DNA from: Streptomyces sp. AP-93
Lineage (GTDB): Bacteria > Actinomycetota > Actinomycetes > Streptomycetales > Streptomycetaceae
Direction: 5' to 3'
DNA: 64,000 nucleotides
Assembly (NCBI RefSeq): GCF_022808175.1
Contig: NZ_JALGBX010000010.1
Span: 243,474 to 307,473, forward strand
The position numbers and the translations under genes are program-made. The notes beneath the pieces are model-generated. The model saw only the letters and a program-made list of their open reading frames with translations, had not been told where the DNA came from and did no database searches. Below are positions 31,816-40,179 of this stretch, piece by piece; position 1 is the first letter of the stretch; every line of letters starts with the position of its first letter.

Positions 31816-32580
31816 TTACACGGCGGGGCGCTGAAGGCGGGCGACGAACTTGTAGCGATCGCCGCGGTACACGGAACGCACCCACTCGACGGGCTCCCCG
31901 TCGGTGTCCAGCGAATGGCGGGAAAGCAGCAGCATCGGCAGCCCGACGTCGGTGCCGAGCAGCCCGGCCTCCCGAGGGGTGGCCAGCGAGGTCTCGATGG
32001 TCTCCTCCGCTTCGGCGAGGCGCACGTCGTACACCTCGGCGAGGGCGGTGTACAGGGAGGTGTACTTGACCAGCGAACGGCGCAGCGCGGGAAAGCGCTT
32101 GGCCGACAGGTGCGTGGTCTCGATGGCCATCGGCTCTCCGCTGGCCAGGCGGAGGCGTTCGATGCGCAGGACCCGGCCGCCGGTGGCGATCTTGAGGAGA
32201 CCGGCGAGGGTGTCGTCGGCCGTCACGTAGCCGATGTCCAGGAGCTGTGAGGTCGGTTCGAGGCCCTGGGCCCTCATGTCCTCGGTGTACGAGGAGAGTT
32301 GGAGCGGCTGGGAGACCTTCGGCTTGGCGACGAAGGTTCCTTTGCCCTGGATCCGTTCCAGCCGGCCCTCGACGACGAGCTCCTGGAGCGCCTGGCGCAC
32401 CGTGGTGCGGGAGGTGTCGAACTCGGCCGCGAGCGTGCGCTCGGGCGGCACCGGTGTGCCGGGTGGAAGGGTTTCGGTCATATCGAGCAAGTGGCGCTTG
32501 AGCCGGTAGTACTTGGGCACGCGTGCCGTGCGGGTGGCCGCCCCGCTGTCCGGCTCCGTGATCGCCCCTTCGGTGGCCAT
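31816..32580 (-). CDS. dasR: GntR-family (HutC subfamily) regulator DasR
   Basis: A 254-aa global regulator of amino-sugar uptake, chitin use, development and antibiotic production. The N-terminal winged helix (about 22-90) has the signature D-T-S-R-T-T-V-R-Q-A-L-Q-E-L and R-I-Q-G-K-G-T-F-V. The C-terminal UTRA domain (about 105-245) binds glucosamine-6-phosphate and N-acetylglucosamine-6-phosphate, which release DasR from DNA. The start at 32580 (M-A-T-E-G-A-I) has GGAAGG 9 nt upstream and gives the length I recall for S. coelicolor DasR. It is divergent from dasABC. Two dre-like sites lie in the intergenic region and others near nagB and pdtaS. Confidence 0.97.
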   Translation of the reverse strand: MATEGAITEPDSGAATRTARVPKYYRLKRHLLDMTETLPPGTPVPPERTLAAEFDTSRTTVRQALQELVVEGRLERIQGKGTFVAKPKVSQPLQLSSYTEDMRAQGLEPTSQLLDIGYVTADDTLAGLLKIATGGRVLRIERLRLASGEPMAIETTHLSAKRFPALRRSLVKYTSLYTALAEVYDVRLAEAEETIETSLATPREAGLLGTDVGLPMLLLSRHSLDTDGEPVEWVRSVYRGDRYKFVARLQRPAV

Positions 32581-32739
32581 CGCCGCCCGCCTTCCCGACT
32601 CCAGTTTCGTTGCCGTCACCGGCTCCTCCGATATGTGCGGTCACATCGTGACACGGGAGGGAGGGCAGGCCTCCTCCCTCCCCCAGGTGTCGGTCCGATA
32701 ACGGACCGATCACCCGCTCATTAGACCCTTGACACCCCT

Positions 32740-32755
32740 AAAGGTCTAGGCCAAG
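32740..32755. promoter_or_regulatory. dre-like DasR site 1 in the dasR-dasA region
   Basis: AAAGGTCTAGGCCAAG matches 12 of 16 positions of the DasR consensus ACTGGTCTAGACCAGT, including the GGTCTAG core. It lies 24 bp upstream of the stronger site. I recall two dre sites at dasA in S. coelicolor. Confidence 0.65.
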
Positions 32756-32763
32756 CTCCAGCT

Positions 32764-32779
32764 ACTGGTCTACACCAAT
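32764..32779. promoter_or_regulatory. dre DasR site 2 upstream of dasA
   Basis: ACTGGTCTACACCAAT matches 14 of 16 positions of the DasR consensus. It lies 98 bp before the dasA start, in the divergent region with dasR. Confidence 0.85.
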
Positions 32780-32876
32780 ATGGATCGGATCCCGGCCCCA
32801 CGGGCAGTACTTGGTGCTTTTTGAGTCACCGCGGCGGGCAAGGGAAGTTGCAGGCAGCATCCCTGAGGAGGGTGGC

Positions 32877-34160
32877 GTGAAGCGCAAGCTCATCGCGGCG
32901 GTTGGAGTCGCGGGCATGGTTATCGGCCTCGCGGCGTGTGGTGGGTCCGACGACAAGGGGACCGACAAGGCCGCCTCCGGCGCCAAGGAGCTGACCGTCT
33001 GGCTGACGGTCGACGCCCAGAACAACTGGCCGGAGCTGGTGAAGGCGGCCGACGACGCGATCATCGCGAAGCACCCCGGCCTCACCATCAAGCACGAGTA
33101 CTACGGCTGGCCGGACAAGAACGCCAAGCTCGACGCGGTCCTCGCGACGGACAAGGCCCCGGACGTTGTCGAGATGGGCAACTCCGAGATGATCGGCTAC
33201 ATGTCGACCGGCGCCTTCGCCGAGGTCGACCCGGCCAAGTTCGAGAACTCGGCCGCGTGGCTGGACGCCCTCAAGGACTCCGTCACGTACAACGGCAAGT
33301 CCTACGGTGTCCCCTACTACGCCGGTGGCCGTGTCGGTACCTGGCGCAAGGACCTGGCCGCCGAGGCCGGCGTGACCGCCGCCCCGAAGACGTGGGCCGA
33401 GTACACCGGTGCTCTGGACAAGATCCAGAAGGCGAAGGGCGACAAGTTCAGCGCCCTCTACCAGCCCTCTCCGGACTGGTACGCCGCGATGTCCTACGTC
33501 TACGACGCCGGCGGCGCCATCGCCAAGCAGGACGGCGACAAGTGGAAGGCCTCGCTGTCTTCCCCCGAGTCGCTGAAGGGTCTCACGCAGTACAAGGACC
33601 TCCTCGACAAGTACATGCACGCGGACAAGACCAAGGACGAGTCCGACCGCCCGGTCGTCTTCGCCCAGGGCAACTCCGCGGCCATCTTCGCCGCCGCGTG
33701 GGAAGGCGCCGTAGCGGCCGACCCGAAGAACGACAAGGTCGGCGGCCTGGCCGACAAGCTGGAGAACTTCGTCCAGCCCGGTCCGAACGGCAAGAACCTG
33801 CCCGTCTTCCTCGGCGGCTCGGACCTGGCGATCCCGTCCAAGTCCAAGGCTCAGGACATAGCAGCCGAGTGGATCAACGCCTTCACCGGTTCGCAGGGCC
33901 AGAAGGGCCTGATCGGCAAGGGGAACCTGCCGAACAACAAGACGGACCTCGGCCCGCTGAAGGCCGACCCGAAGACCGCGGTCGGCGCCACGGCGGCCGA
34001 GTCCTCCTGGTTCGTCCCGACCGCTCCGGGCTGGGGCCAGGTCGAGAAGGGCAACCTCCTCAAGACGATGCTCCAGGAGATCGGCACCGGCAAGAAGTCG
34101 GTGGAGGAGGCGGCCAAGGCCGCTGACGCCGAGATCGACAAGGTCATCAACACCAAGTGA
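32877..34160 (+). CDS. dasA: Chitobiose/GlcNAc-oligomer ABC transporter substrate-binding lipoprotein
   Basis: A 427-aa lipoprotein of the family 1 sugar-binding proteins. The GTG at 32877 (GAGGAGGG upstream) gives a proper lipoprotein signal: V-K-R-K-L-I, a hydrophobic core, and the lipobox L-A-A-C with Cys21. DasA binds N,N'-diacetylchitobiose and delivers it to DasBC; the ATPase is the shared MsiK encoded elsewhere. Expression is repressed by DasR through the two dre sites. A strong hairpin after dasA (34169-34203) should reduce readthrough into dasBC, so the binding protein is made in excess. Confidence 0.95.
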   Translation: MKRKLIAAVGVAGMVIGLAACGGSDDKGTDKAASGAKELTVWLTVDAQNNWPELVKAADDAIIAKHPGLTIKHEYYGWPDKNAKLDAVLATDKAPDVVEMGNSEMIGYMSTGAFAEVDPAKFENSAAWLDALKDSVTYNGKSYGVPYYAGGRVGTWRKDLAAEAGVTAAPKTWAEYTGALDKIQKAKGDKFSALYQPSPDWYAAMSYVYDAGGAIAKQDGDKWKASLSSPESLKGLTQYKDLLDKYMHADKTKDESDRPVVFAQGNSAAIFAAAWEGAVAADPKNDKVGGLADKLENFVQPGPNGKNLPVFLGGSDLAIPSKSKAQDIAAEWINAFTGSQGQKGLIGKGNLPNNKTDLGPLKADPKTAVGATAAESSWFVPTAPGWGQVEKGNLLKTMLQEIGTGKKSVEEAAKAADAEIDKVINTK

Positions 34161-34168
34161 CCTGTAGT

Positions 34169-34203
34169 CAGCAGGGCCCCGCCGCTCAGGCGGGGCCCTG
34201 CTG
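34169..34203 (+). terminator. Attenuating hairpin between dasA and dasB
   Basis: A perfect 15-bp stem (34169-34183 with 34189-34203) and a 5-nt loop lie 9 nt after the dasA stop and 33 nt before dasB, with no T-run. Such hairpins after binding-protein genes protect the upstream message and limit permease expression. Confidence 0.8.
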
Positions 34204-34236
34204 CCCGTCAAGAGAGGGACTCCCGAGGAGCGCGCG

Positions 34237-35232
34237 ATGAGTGCCGCACAGACAACCACCGCCGACCTGCCGCCGGCGGAACAGACGAATTCCACCGGAG
34301 CAGGTACGGGGAGCAAGGGCACACCGGACGGATCGCCCCGCAAGGGTTCGGGCGCGACCCCCTGGCTGCTGCTGGCTCCGTGCATGCTGATCATCGCCCT
34401 CGTCATGGGGTACCCGCTCTACAGACTCGTGTCCCTCTCCTTCCAGAGCTTCGGCAAGAAGGAACTCTGGGGCTTCAAGGACGCCGAGTTCGTCGGCGTG
34501 GACAACTTCACGAAGATCCTCGGGGACTCGGTCTTCTGGTCCGTGGTCCTTCGCACCATCGTCTTCGCGCTCGGCGCGGTCATCCTGACCATGGTCATCG
34601 GCATGCTCATCGCGCTGCTGCTGCAGAAGGTCTCGGGCGTGGTCAAGGCGCTCATCAGCATCGCTCTCGTGGCGAGCTGGGGCATGCCGATCATCGTGGC
34701 CACCGCCGTCTTCAAGTGGCTCTTCGACGCCGACTACGGCGTCCTCAACTACCTGATGAGCAAGCTGCCCGGCGTGGACATGATCGGGCACAACTGGTTC
34801 GCCAGCGGCCCCCAGGGCCTCATGGTGATCATGCTCCTGGTGGTCTGGGGCGCGGTGCCCTTCGTGGTCATCACTCTCACCGCCGGCCTGACCCAGGTGC
34901 CAAAGGAGCTGGAGGAGGCCGCGCGCCTCGACGGCGCCGGAGCCTGGGGCGTGTTCCGCCACGTCACCCTCCCGATCCTGAAGCCGATCATCGTCATGCT
35001 GACGACCCTCTCGGTGATCTGGGACATGGGCGTCTTCCCGCAGGTCTTCGTGATGCGAAACGGCAACCCCGAGGCCGAGTTCCAGCTGCTGACGACGTAC
35101 TCGTACCAGCAGGCCTTCGTGGTCAACGACTACTCGGGCGGCTCCGCCATCGCCCTGGTGACCGTGGCCCTGCTGCTCGGAGTCGTCGCCGTCTACATGC
35201 GCCAGATGCTCAAGATCGGAGAGGTGGAATGA
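34237..35232 (+). CDS. dasB: ABC sugar transporter permease DasB
   Basis: A 331-aa inner-membrane permease with six helices after a hydrophilic N-terminus of about 42 residues. The EAA loop that docks the ATPase is E-L-E-E-A-A-R-L-D-G-A at about residues 225-235. It belongs to the MalF/UgpA-like family and forms the channel with DasC for chitobiose uptake. GAGGAG lies 6 nt before the ATG at 34237. The stop overlaps the dasC start (ATGA), indicating translational coupling. Confidence 0.94.
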   Translation: MSAAQTTTADLPPAEQTNSTGAGTGSKGTPDGSPRKGSGATPWLLLAPCMLIIALVMGYPLYRLVSLSFQSFGKKELWGFKDAEFVGVDNFTKILGDSVFWSVVLRTIVFALGAVILTMVIGMLIALLLQKVSGVVKALISIALVASWGMPIIVATAVFKWLFDADYGVLNYLMSKLPGVDMIGHNWFASGPQGLMVIMLLVVWGAVPFVVITLTAGLTQVPKELEEAARLDGAGAWGVFRHVTLPILKPIIVMLTTLSVIWDMGVFPQVFVMRNGNPEAEFQLLTTYSYQQAFVVNDYSGGSAIALVTVALLLGVVAVYMRQMLKIGEVE

Positions 35233-36104
35233 CCCTCACCACCGCGACCCCGCCCGCCGCACGCAGCAAGCGGGGCGGCCGGAAGAAGCTCACGTCGAAG
35301 CTCGGCTGGAACGTCGTCGGGCTCCTGGTCTTCGCCGTCGTGGGCTTCCCGGTCTACTGGATGCTGAACACGGCCTTCAAGCCGGCCAAGGACGCGATCG
35401 ACCCGAGTCCGCACTTCTTCCCGCGCACCTTCACGCTGGACAACTTCCGGCGCGCGCTGGAGATCTCGGACTTCTGGGGTCCCGTCGGCCGAAGCCTGAT
35501 CGTCTCGCTGGTGGTGGTCACCATCGGGATCGCCATCGGCCTGCTGGCCGCCCTGGCCATCTCCCGCTTCGCCTTCCGCGGCCGCAAGGTCGTGATCGTC
35601 GGAATCCTCGCCGTCCAGATGATCCCGCTCGTCGCGATGATCATCCCGGTCTTCCTGCTCCTCAACGACCTGGGTCAGTACGACAAGCTCACCGGCTTGA
35701 TCATCACGTACCTGACCTTCGTCCTCCCCTTCACGGTGTGGACGCTGCGCGGATTCATCGTCAACATCCCGAAGGAACTGGAAGAGGCCGCCCAGGTCGA
35801 CGGGTGCACACCGACCGGCGCCTTCCTGCGGGTGGTCTTCCCGCTGCTGGCCCCCGGCATGGTCGCCACCTCGGTCTACGCCTTCATCCAGGCGTGGAAC
35901 GAGTACCTCTACGCCCTGATGCTGATGAGCCAGCAGAACCAGACGGCCACCGTCTGGCTCGGCAACTTCACCACCAAGAACGGCACCGAGTTCGCCCCCA
36001 TGATGGCGGGCTCGACCATGATGGCGATCCCGATCGTCGTCCTCTTCCTCCTCGTCCAGCGCAAGATGGCCGCGGGTCTGACCGCCGGCGCCGTGAAGGG
36101 ATAA
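35229..36104 (+). CDS. dasC: ABC sugar transporter permease DasC
   Basis: A 291-aa MalG-type permease with six helices. The EAA loop is E-L-E-E-A-A-Q-V-D-G-C near residue 185. It starts inside the dasB stop and is followed after 6 nt by dasD, so dasB, dasC and dasD are a tight unit. No ATPase gene is present, consistent with use of the multi-transporter ATPase MsiK from elsewhere. Confidence 0.94.
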   Translation: MTLTTATPPAARSKRGGRKKLTSKLGWNVVGLLVFAVVGFPVYWMLNTAFKPAKDAIDPSPHFFPRTFTLDNFRRALEISDFWGPVGRSLIVSLVVVTIGIAIGLLAALAISRFAFRGRKVVIVGILAVQMIPLVAMIIPVFLLLNDLGQYDKLTGLIITYLTFVLPFTVWTLRGFIVNIPKELEEAAQVDGCTPTGAFLRVVFPLLAPGMVATSVYAFIQAWNEYLYALMLMSQQNQTATVWLGNFTTKNGTEFAPMMAGSTMMAIPIVVLFLLVQRKMAAGLTAGAVKG

Positions 36105-36110
36105 CGGCCC

Positions 36111-37601
36111 ATGACTGTCCTTGCGCACCACACGGATACGCTGACCCGGGACGCCCTCGCGGTCCTGCAGCCCGGCTTCGAGGGCACCACCGCCCCCGCC
36201 TGGCTGCTGCGCCAGGTCGCCGAAGGCCTCACCTCCGTCGGCCTCTTCGGCCGCAACATCACCTCGCCCGAGCAGCTCGCCGCGCTGACCGCGCAGCTGC
36301 GCAGCGAGCGGGACGACGTCCTCGTCGCCATCGACGAGGAGGGCGGCGACGTCACGCGCCTGGAGGTCCGCGGCGGCTCGTCCTTCCCCGGCAACCTGGC
36401 CCTCGGCGCCGTGGACGACGTGGACCTGACCCGCGACGTGGCCCGCGAGCTGGGCCGCCGGCTCGCCGAGTGCGGGGTCAACCTCAACTGGGCCCCGTCC
36501 GCCGACGTCAACTCCAACCCGGACAACCCGGTCATCGGAGTACGGTCCTTCGGCGCCGACACCCACCTCACCGCCCGGCACACCGCCGCGTACGTCGAGG
36601 GCCTCCAGGCCGCCGGCGTCGCCGCCTGCACCAAGCACTTCCCGGGCCACGGCGACACCAACGTCGACTCGCACCACGCGCTGCCGCGCATCGACGTGGA
36701 CCTGGAAACCCTGGCCGCGCGGGAACTCGTACCGTTCCGGGCCGCCATCGAGGCCGGCACCAAGGCCGTCATGAGCGCCCACATCCTGGTGCCCGCCCTG
36801 GACCCGACCCGCCCGGCCACCCTCAGCCCGCAGATCCTGACCGGTCTGCTGCGCAAGGAGCTCGGCTACGAGGGCCTCATCGTCACCGACGGCATGGAGA
36901 TGCACGCCATCGCCGGGACGTACGGCATCGAGCGCGGCTCGGTGCTGGCCATCGCGGCCGGCGCCGACGCCATCTGCGTCGGCGGCGGGCTCGCCGACGA
37001 GGGCACCGTGCTGAGGCTGCGCGACGCGCTGGTCGCGGCCGTCCGCGAGGGCTCGCTCCCGGAGGAGCGGCTCGCCGAGGCCGCCGCCCGGGTCCGCTCG
37101 CTGGCCGAGTGGACCCGCCAGGTCCGTCAGGGCGCGCGGCCGGAGGGGAGCAGCGCGCCCGGCATCGGCCTGGCCGCGGCCCGCCGCGCGGTGGTGGTGA
37201 CGGGTTCGCCCAAGGCGGCGTCCCCGGTGAACGCCCCGTACATCGCCACGCTCACCCCCGTCGCGAACATCGCGGTCGGCGACGAGACCCCGTGGGGGGT
37301 GGCCGGGGAAGTGTCCGCGCTGATCCCGGGCACCGACTCGGGCGTGTACCCGCAGGGGTCCGCCGCCGCCGACATCCTGGCCGCCGCGGGGAACCGCACC
37401 GTCGTGGCGGTGGTCCGCGACGCGCACCGGCATCCCTGGATGACCGAGGCCCTGGACGCGCTCGTCGCGGCGCGGCCGGAGACGATCGTGGTCGAGATGG
37501 GCCTGCCGCGGGCCGAGCCGCGGGGTGCGCTGCACATCGCGACGCACGGGGCGGCCCGGGTGTGCGGGCGCGCTGCCGCTGAGGTCATCGCGGGGGTTTA
37601 G
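36111..37601 (+). CDS. dasD: Family 3 glycoside hydrolase, beta-N-acetylglucosaminidase DasD
   Basis: A 496-aa intracellular enzyme expected to split imported N,N'-diacetylchitobiose to GlcNAc. The GH3/NagZ-type motif K-H-F-P-G-H-G-D-T is present near residue 180, with the His of D-S-H-H-A-L-P (general acid/base dyad) just after. The nucleophile Asp lies in V-T-D-G-M-E-M near residue 262. A C-terminal extension of about 150 residues goes beyond the minimal NagZ catalytic domain. No signal peptide. It follows dasC by 6 nt and ends before strong convergent terminators. Confidence 0.9.
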   Translation: MTVLAHHTDTLTRDALAVLQPGFEGTTAPAWLLRQVAEGLTSVGLFGRNITSPEQLAALTAQLRSERDDVLVAIDEEGGDVTRLEVRGGSSFPGNLALGAVDDVDLTRDVARELGRRLAECGVNLNWAPSADVNSNPDNPVIGVRSFGADTHLTARHTAAYVEGLQAAGVAACTKHFPGHGDTNVDSHHALPRIDVDLETLAARELVPFRAAIEAGTKAVMSAHILVPALDPTRPATLSPQILTGLLRKELGYEGLIVTDGMEMHAIAGTYGIERGSVLAIAAGADAICVGGGLADEGTVLRLRDALVAAVREGSLPEERLAEAAARVRSLAEWTRQVRQGARPEGSSAPGIGLAAARRAVVVTGSPKAASPVNAPYIATLTPVANIAVGDETPWGVAGEVSALIPGTDSGVYPQGSAAADILAAAGNRTVVAVVRDAHRHPWMTEALDALVAARPETIVVEMGLPRAEPRGALHIATHGAARVCGRAAAEVIAGV

Positions 37602-37622
37602 CGGGCCCGTGCGGGCCGGCTG

Positions 37623-37639
37623 CCGGGGCTCCGCCCCGG
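37623..37639 (+). repeat. Streptomyces-type intergenic hairpin (CCGGGGC-TCC-GCCCCGG)
   Basis: A 7-bp stem with a TCC loop, 21 nt after dasD. The same element with a TCT loop occurs at 63879-63895. Elements of this form are very common between Streptomyces genes, often just before a Cs-A-A-A-C-G-C-C-G-G-C-type hairpin, as here. Confidence 0.6.
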
Positions 37640-37651
37640 ACCCCGCGCCTC

Positions 37652-37711
37652 AAACGCCGGCGGGGCTGGATTTTCCACCCCGGGGCTGGATTGTCCAGCC
37701 CGCCGGCGTTT
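37652..37711 (+). terminator. Terminator after dasD
   Basis: AAACGCCGGCGGG...CTGGA (37652-37670) pairs with TCCAGCCCGCCGGCGTTT (37694-37711), with one bulged G and a 23-nt loop, followed by a five-T run. It matches a widespread Streptomyces intergenic palindrome family. Confidence 0.85.
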
Positions 37712-37733
37712 TTGCGGCGCGCCGGGCGCAAGA

Positions 37734-37773
37734 GAAGGGCCGGGCACTCCCTGTGGGGAGTGCCCGGCCCTTC
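37734..37773 (-). terminator. Terminator after nagB
   Basis: An 18-bp perfect stem (37734-37751 with 37756-37773) and a 4-nt loop, 25 nt past the nagB stop on the minus strand. Confidence 0.85.
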
Positions 37774-37798
37774 ATCGTTCATCGCTTGCCGGTACTGC

Positions 37799-38584
37799 CT
37801 AGAGGCCCTGCCAAGCGGGCTTGTTGGCGTAGGTGTGGCGGAAGTAGTCCGCCAGCTTCAGCTTGGACGCGGCGGCCTCGTCCACGATCACCGTGGCGTG
37901 GCGGTGCAGCTGGAGCGCGGAGGCCGGCACGAGGGCCGACAGCGGGCCCTCGACGGTCTGCGCGACGGCTTCGGCCTTGCCCTCGCCGGTGGCCAGCAGG
38001 ACCAGGTGGCGGGCGTCGAGGATGGTGCCGATGCCCTGGGTGATGACGTGGTGGGGCACCTGCTCTATGTCGTTGTCGAAGAAGCGCGCGTTGTCCACGC
38101 GGGTCTGCTCCGTCAGCGTCTTGATCCGGGTGCGGGAGGCGAGCGAGGAGCAGGGCTCGTTGAAGCCGATGTGCCCGTCCGTGCCGATGCCGAGGAGCTG
38201 GAGGTCCACGCCGCCGGCCTCGGCGAGGGCGCGGTCGTAGGCGTCGCAGGCGGCGACGATGTCCGCGGCCGAGCCGTCCGGGCCCATGAAGGAGGCCTCG
38301 GAAAGGCCCAGCGGCTCGACGACCTCGCGCAGGACGACGGCGCGGTAGGACTCCGGGTGCCCGGCCGGCAGGCCGACGTACTCGTCGAGCTGGCAGACGC
38401 GGGCCTTGGAGGCGTCGACCAGTCCGGCCCTCACCTTGGCGGCGAGCGCCTCGTAGATGGGCAGCGGGGTAGAGCCGGTCGCCACGCCGAGCAGGGCGTC
38501 GGGCTTGCGGCGGACCAGGGCGGCCATGGCCTCCGCGATGAGCTCGCCGCCTGCCTTGGCGTCCGGGACGATGACAACTTCCAC
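37799..38584 (-). CDS. nagB: Glucosamine-6-phosphate deaminase
   Basis: A 261-aa enzyme converting glucosamine-6-phosphate to fructose-6-phosphate and ammonia, the last step of GlcNAc use. Motifs are G-V-A-T-G-S-T-P near 33, L-D-E-Y near 66 (catalytic Asp), and G-I-G-T-D-G-H-I-G-F-N-E-P near 133. The start is a GTG at 38584. A dre-like DasR site lies 30 bp upstream, so it should be induced with dasABCD when amino-sugar phosphates rise. It is convergent with dasD. Confidence 0.95.
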   Translation of the reverse strand: MEVVIVPDAKAGGELIAEAMAALVRRKPDALLGVATGSTPLPIYEALAAKVRAGLVDASKARVCQLDEYVGLPAGHPESYRAVVLREVVEPLGLSEASFMGPDGSAADIVAACDAYDRALAEAGGVDLQLLGIGTDGHIGFNEPCSSLASRTRIKTLTEQTRVDNARFFDNDIEQVPHHVITQGIGTILDARHLVLLATGEGKAEAVAQTVEGPLSALVPASALQLHRHATVIVDEAAASKLKLADYFRHTYANKPAWQGL

Positions 38585-38613
38585 GCGGGGCCTGCCGATC
38601 TGGAGTGTGACGT

Positions 38614-38629
38614 TGTGGTATAGACCAAT
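38614..38629. promoter_or_regulatory. dre-like DasR site upstream of nagB
   Basis: TGTGGTATAGACCAAT matches 12 of 16 positions of the DasR consensus, with both TGG/CCA half-sites kept. It lies 30 bp before the nagB GTG. DasR control of nagB is known in S. coelicolor. Confidence 0.8.
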
Positions 38630-38715
38630 CTAGCAGAGGCGAGGCCCCGTTGCCGGGTCTTCGCACACTCCATGGTGGGCCGGATCCGCGGCTCCGGCCT
38701 CCCGGGCGACAGGCC

Positions 38716-39486
38716 CTAGAGCAGTGAGAGCTGGAGCCCGCCCGTGACGGCGAGGTGCTGGCCCGTGACCCAGCGGGAGTCCGGGGAGGCCAGGAAGGCG
38801 ACCACGTCCGCGACCTCCTGCGGGGTGCCGAGCCGGTCGAAGACGGAGCGGGAGGCGGCGTGCGCGCGGGCCGCCGGGTCCGCGAGCCAGGCCGCGTTCA
38901 GGTCGGTCTCCACGATCCCGGGACCCACCGAGTTCACCGTGATGTTCCGCGGCGCGAGCTCGGCGGCCAGCGAGACCGTCAGCGCGTTCACCGCTCCCTT
39001 GGCCATGACCGTGGCGAGGATCGCGGGCAGGGCGATGTCCGGGGTGCCGGTCACGTTCACGATCCGGCCGCCGTCCCGAAGCCGCTCCAGGCCGTGGCGG
39101 ATCACGAAGAACGGGGCCTTCGCGTTGAGCGCGTGCACCCGGTCGTACGTCTGCTCGTCGGTGGAGCCGATGCCGGCGAAGGTGGCCCCGCCCGCGTTGT
39201 TCACCAGTACGTCAACCCCGCCGCCCCCCTCGGTGGCCAGCGGATGGGCCGCGTACGCCGCCCAGAGCGCCTCCGCGCCGCCCTCGACGCCGAGCTCCGC
39301 CCCCACCGCGAAGGCGCGGCCCCCGGCCGCCTCGATGGCGCCCACGGTCTCCCCGGCCGCCGCCGCGTTGGATCCGTAGGCCACCGCGACCAGCGCCCCG
39401 TCGCGGGCGAGGCGCTCCGCGATGGCCCGCCCGATGCCCCGGCTGCCGCCCGTGACCAGTGCCGTCTTCCCCTCGAGCACGCCCAT
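38716..39486 (-). CDS. SDR-family protein lacking the catalytic tyrosine
   Basis: A 256-aa short-chain dehydrogenase/reductase fold. The cofactor motif T-G-G-S-R-G-I-G (about 13-20) and N-N-A-G (about 96-99) are intact. At the active site the usual Y-x-x-x-K reads T-V-M-A-K: the lysine is kept but the tyrosine is Thr. The usual catalytic Ser region reads N-V-T-G-T-P-D, without Ser. It may bind NAD(P) without normal dehydrogenase chemistry, or use another residue. It is divergent from a TetR gene with two operator-like repeats between them, so it is probably that regulator's target. Confidence 0.82.
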   Translation of the reverse strand: MGVLEGKTALVTGGSRGIGRAIAERLARDGALVAVAYGSNAAAAGETVGAIEAAGGRAFAVGAELGVEGGAEALWAAYAAHPLATEGGGGVDVLVNNAGGATFAGIGSTDEQTYDRVHALNAKAPFFVIRHGLERLRDGGRIVNVTGTPDIALPAILATVMAKGAVNALTVSLAAELAPRNITVNSVGPGIVETDLNAAWLADPAARAHAASRSVFDRLGTPQEVADVVAFLASPDSRWVTGQHLAVTGGLQLSLL

Positions 39487-39504
39487 GGCGCGCCCCCCTT
39501 TCGA

Positions 39505-39552
39505 TAGTGGTCGCTACAGAAAGGACCGTATCAGATTTCGTAGCGCCCGCTA
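39505..39552. promoter_or_regulatory. Two operator-like repeats between the SDR and TetR genes
   Basis: TAGTGGTCGCTA (39505-39516) and TAGCGCCCGCTA (39541-39552) are related imperfect palindromes whose centres are 36 bp apart. The second abuts a possible -10 (TAGAAT, 39553-39558) of the TetR gene. They suit autoregulation plus control of the SDR gene. Confidence 0.65.
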
Positions 39553-39564
39553 TAGAATGAGTTC

Positions 39565-40179
39565 ATGGTGACCGGACAGCGCGGCAGGCCCCGCTCCTTC
39601 GACCGTGACGAGGCCCTCGACAAGGCGATGTTCGCCTTCTGGGAGCGCGGCTACGAGGCGACGTCGATCTCCGACCTGACCGCCTCGCTCGGAATCAGCG
39701 CCCCGAGCCTCTACGCGGCCTTCGGCGACAAGCGCACGCTCTTCGACGAGGTCGTGGTGGTCTACGGCGGCCGCTACGCGGACTTCGCGGCCGCGGCCCT
39801 CGCCGAGGAGCCCACCGCCCGCGCGGCGGTGGGGCGCATCCTGCGCGAGGCGGCGGAGGTGTACACCGACCCCGCCCACCCGCCGGGCTGCATGGTGATC
39901 AGCGCGGCCGTCAACACCACCTCGGAGGAGGTGGCGCAGGCGCTGCGCGTGCGGCGCGAGGCCAATCTGGTGGCGTGCGAGAGCCGGATCCGGGCCGATG
40001 TCGCCACGGGGGAACTCCCGGCCGGTACGGACTCCCGGGCGCTGGCGCGCTACGCCGGAGCGGTGCTGCAGGGGATGTCCCAGCAGTCGCGCGACGGCGC
40101 GGGCCGGGAGGAGCTGGAGGCGGTGGCGGAGCTGGCCATGCGGGCCTGGCCGCAGGGGTCGCAGCAGGGGCCGCAGTAG
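39565..40179 (+). CDS. TetR-family regulator, divergent from the SDR gene
   Basis: A 204-aa regulator with an N-terminal HTH at about residues 10-55 (I-S-D-L-T-A-S-L-G-I-S-A-P-S-L-Y-A-A-F) and a TetR_C-type domain with P-P-G-C-M-V. A possible -10 TAGAAT at 39553-39558 ends only 6 nt before the ATG at 39565, with no Shine-Dalgarno, so the message is probably leaderless, as is common for Streptomyces regulators. Two palindromes in the 78-bp divergent region are its likely operators. The ligand is unknown. Confidence 0.87.
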   Translation: MVTGQRGRPRSFDRDEALDKAMFAFWERGYEATSISDLTASLGISAPSLYAAFGDKRTLFDEVVVVYGGRYADFAAAALAEEPTARAAVGRILREAAEVYTDPAHPPGCMVISAAVNTTSEEVAQALRVRREANLVACESRIRADVATGELPAGTDSRALARYAGAVLQGMSQQSRDGAGREELEAVAELAMRAWPQGSQQGPQ

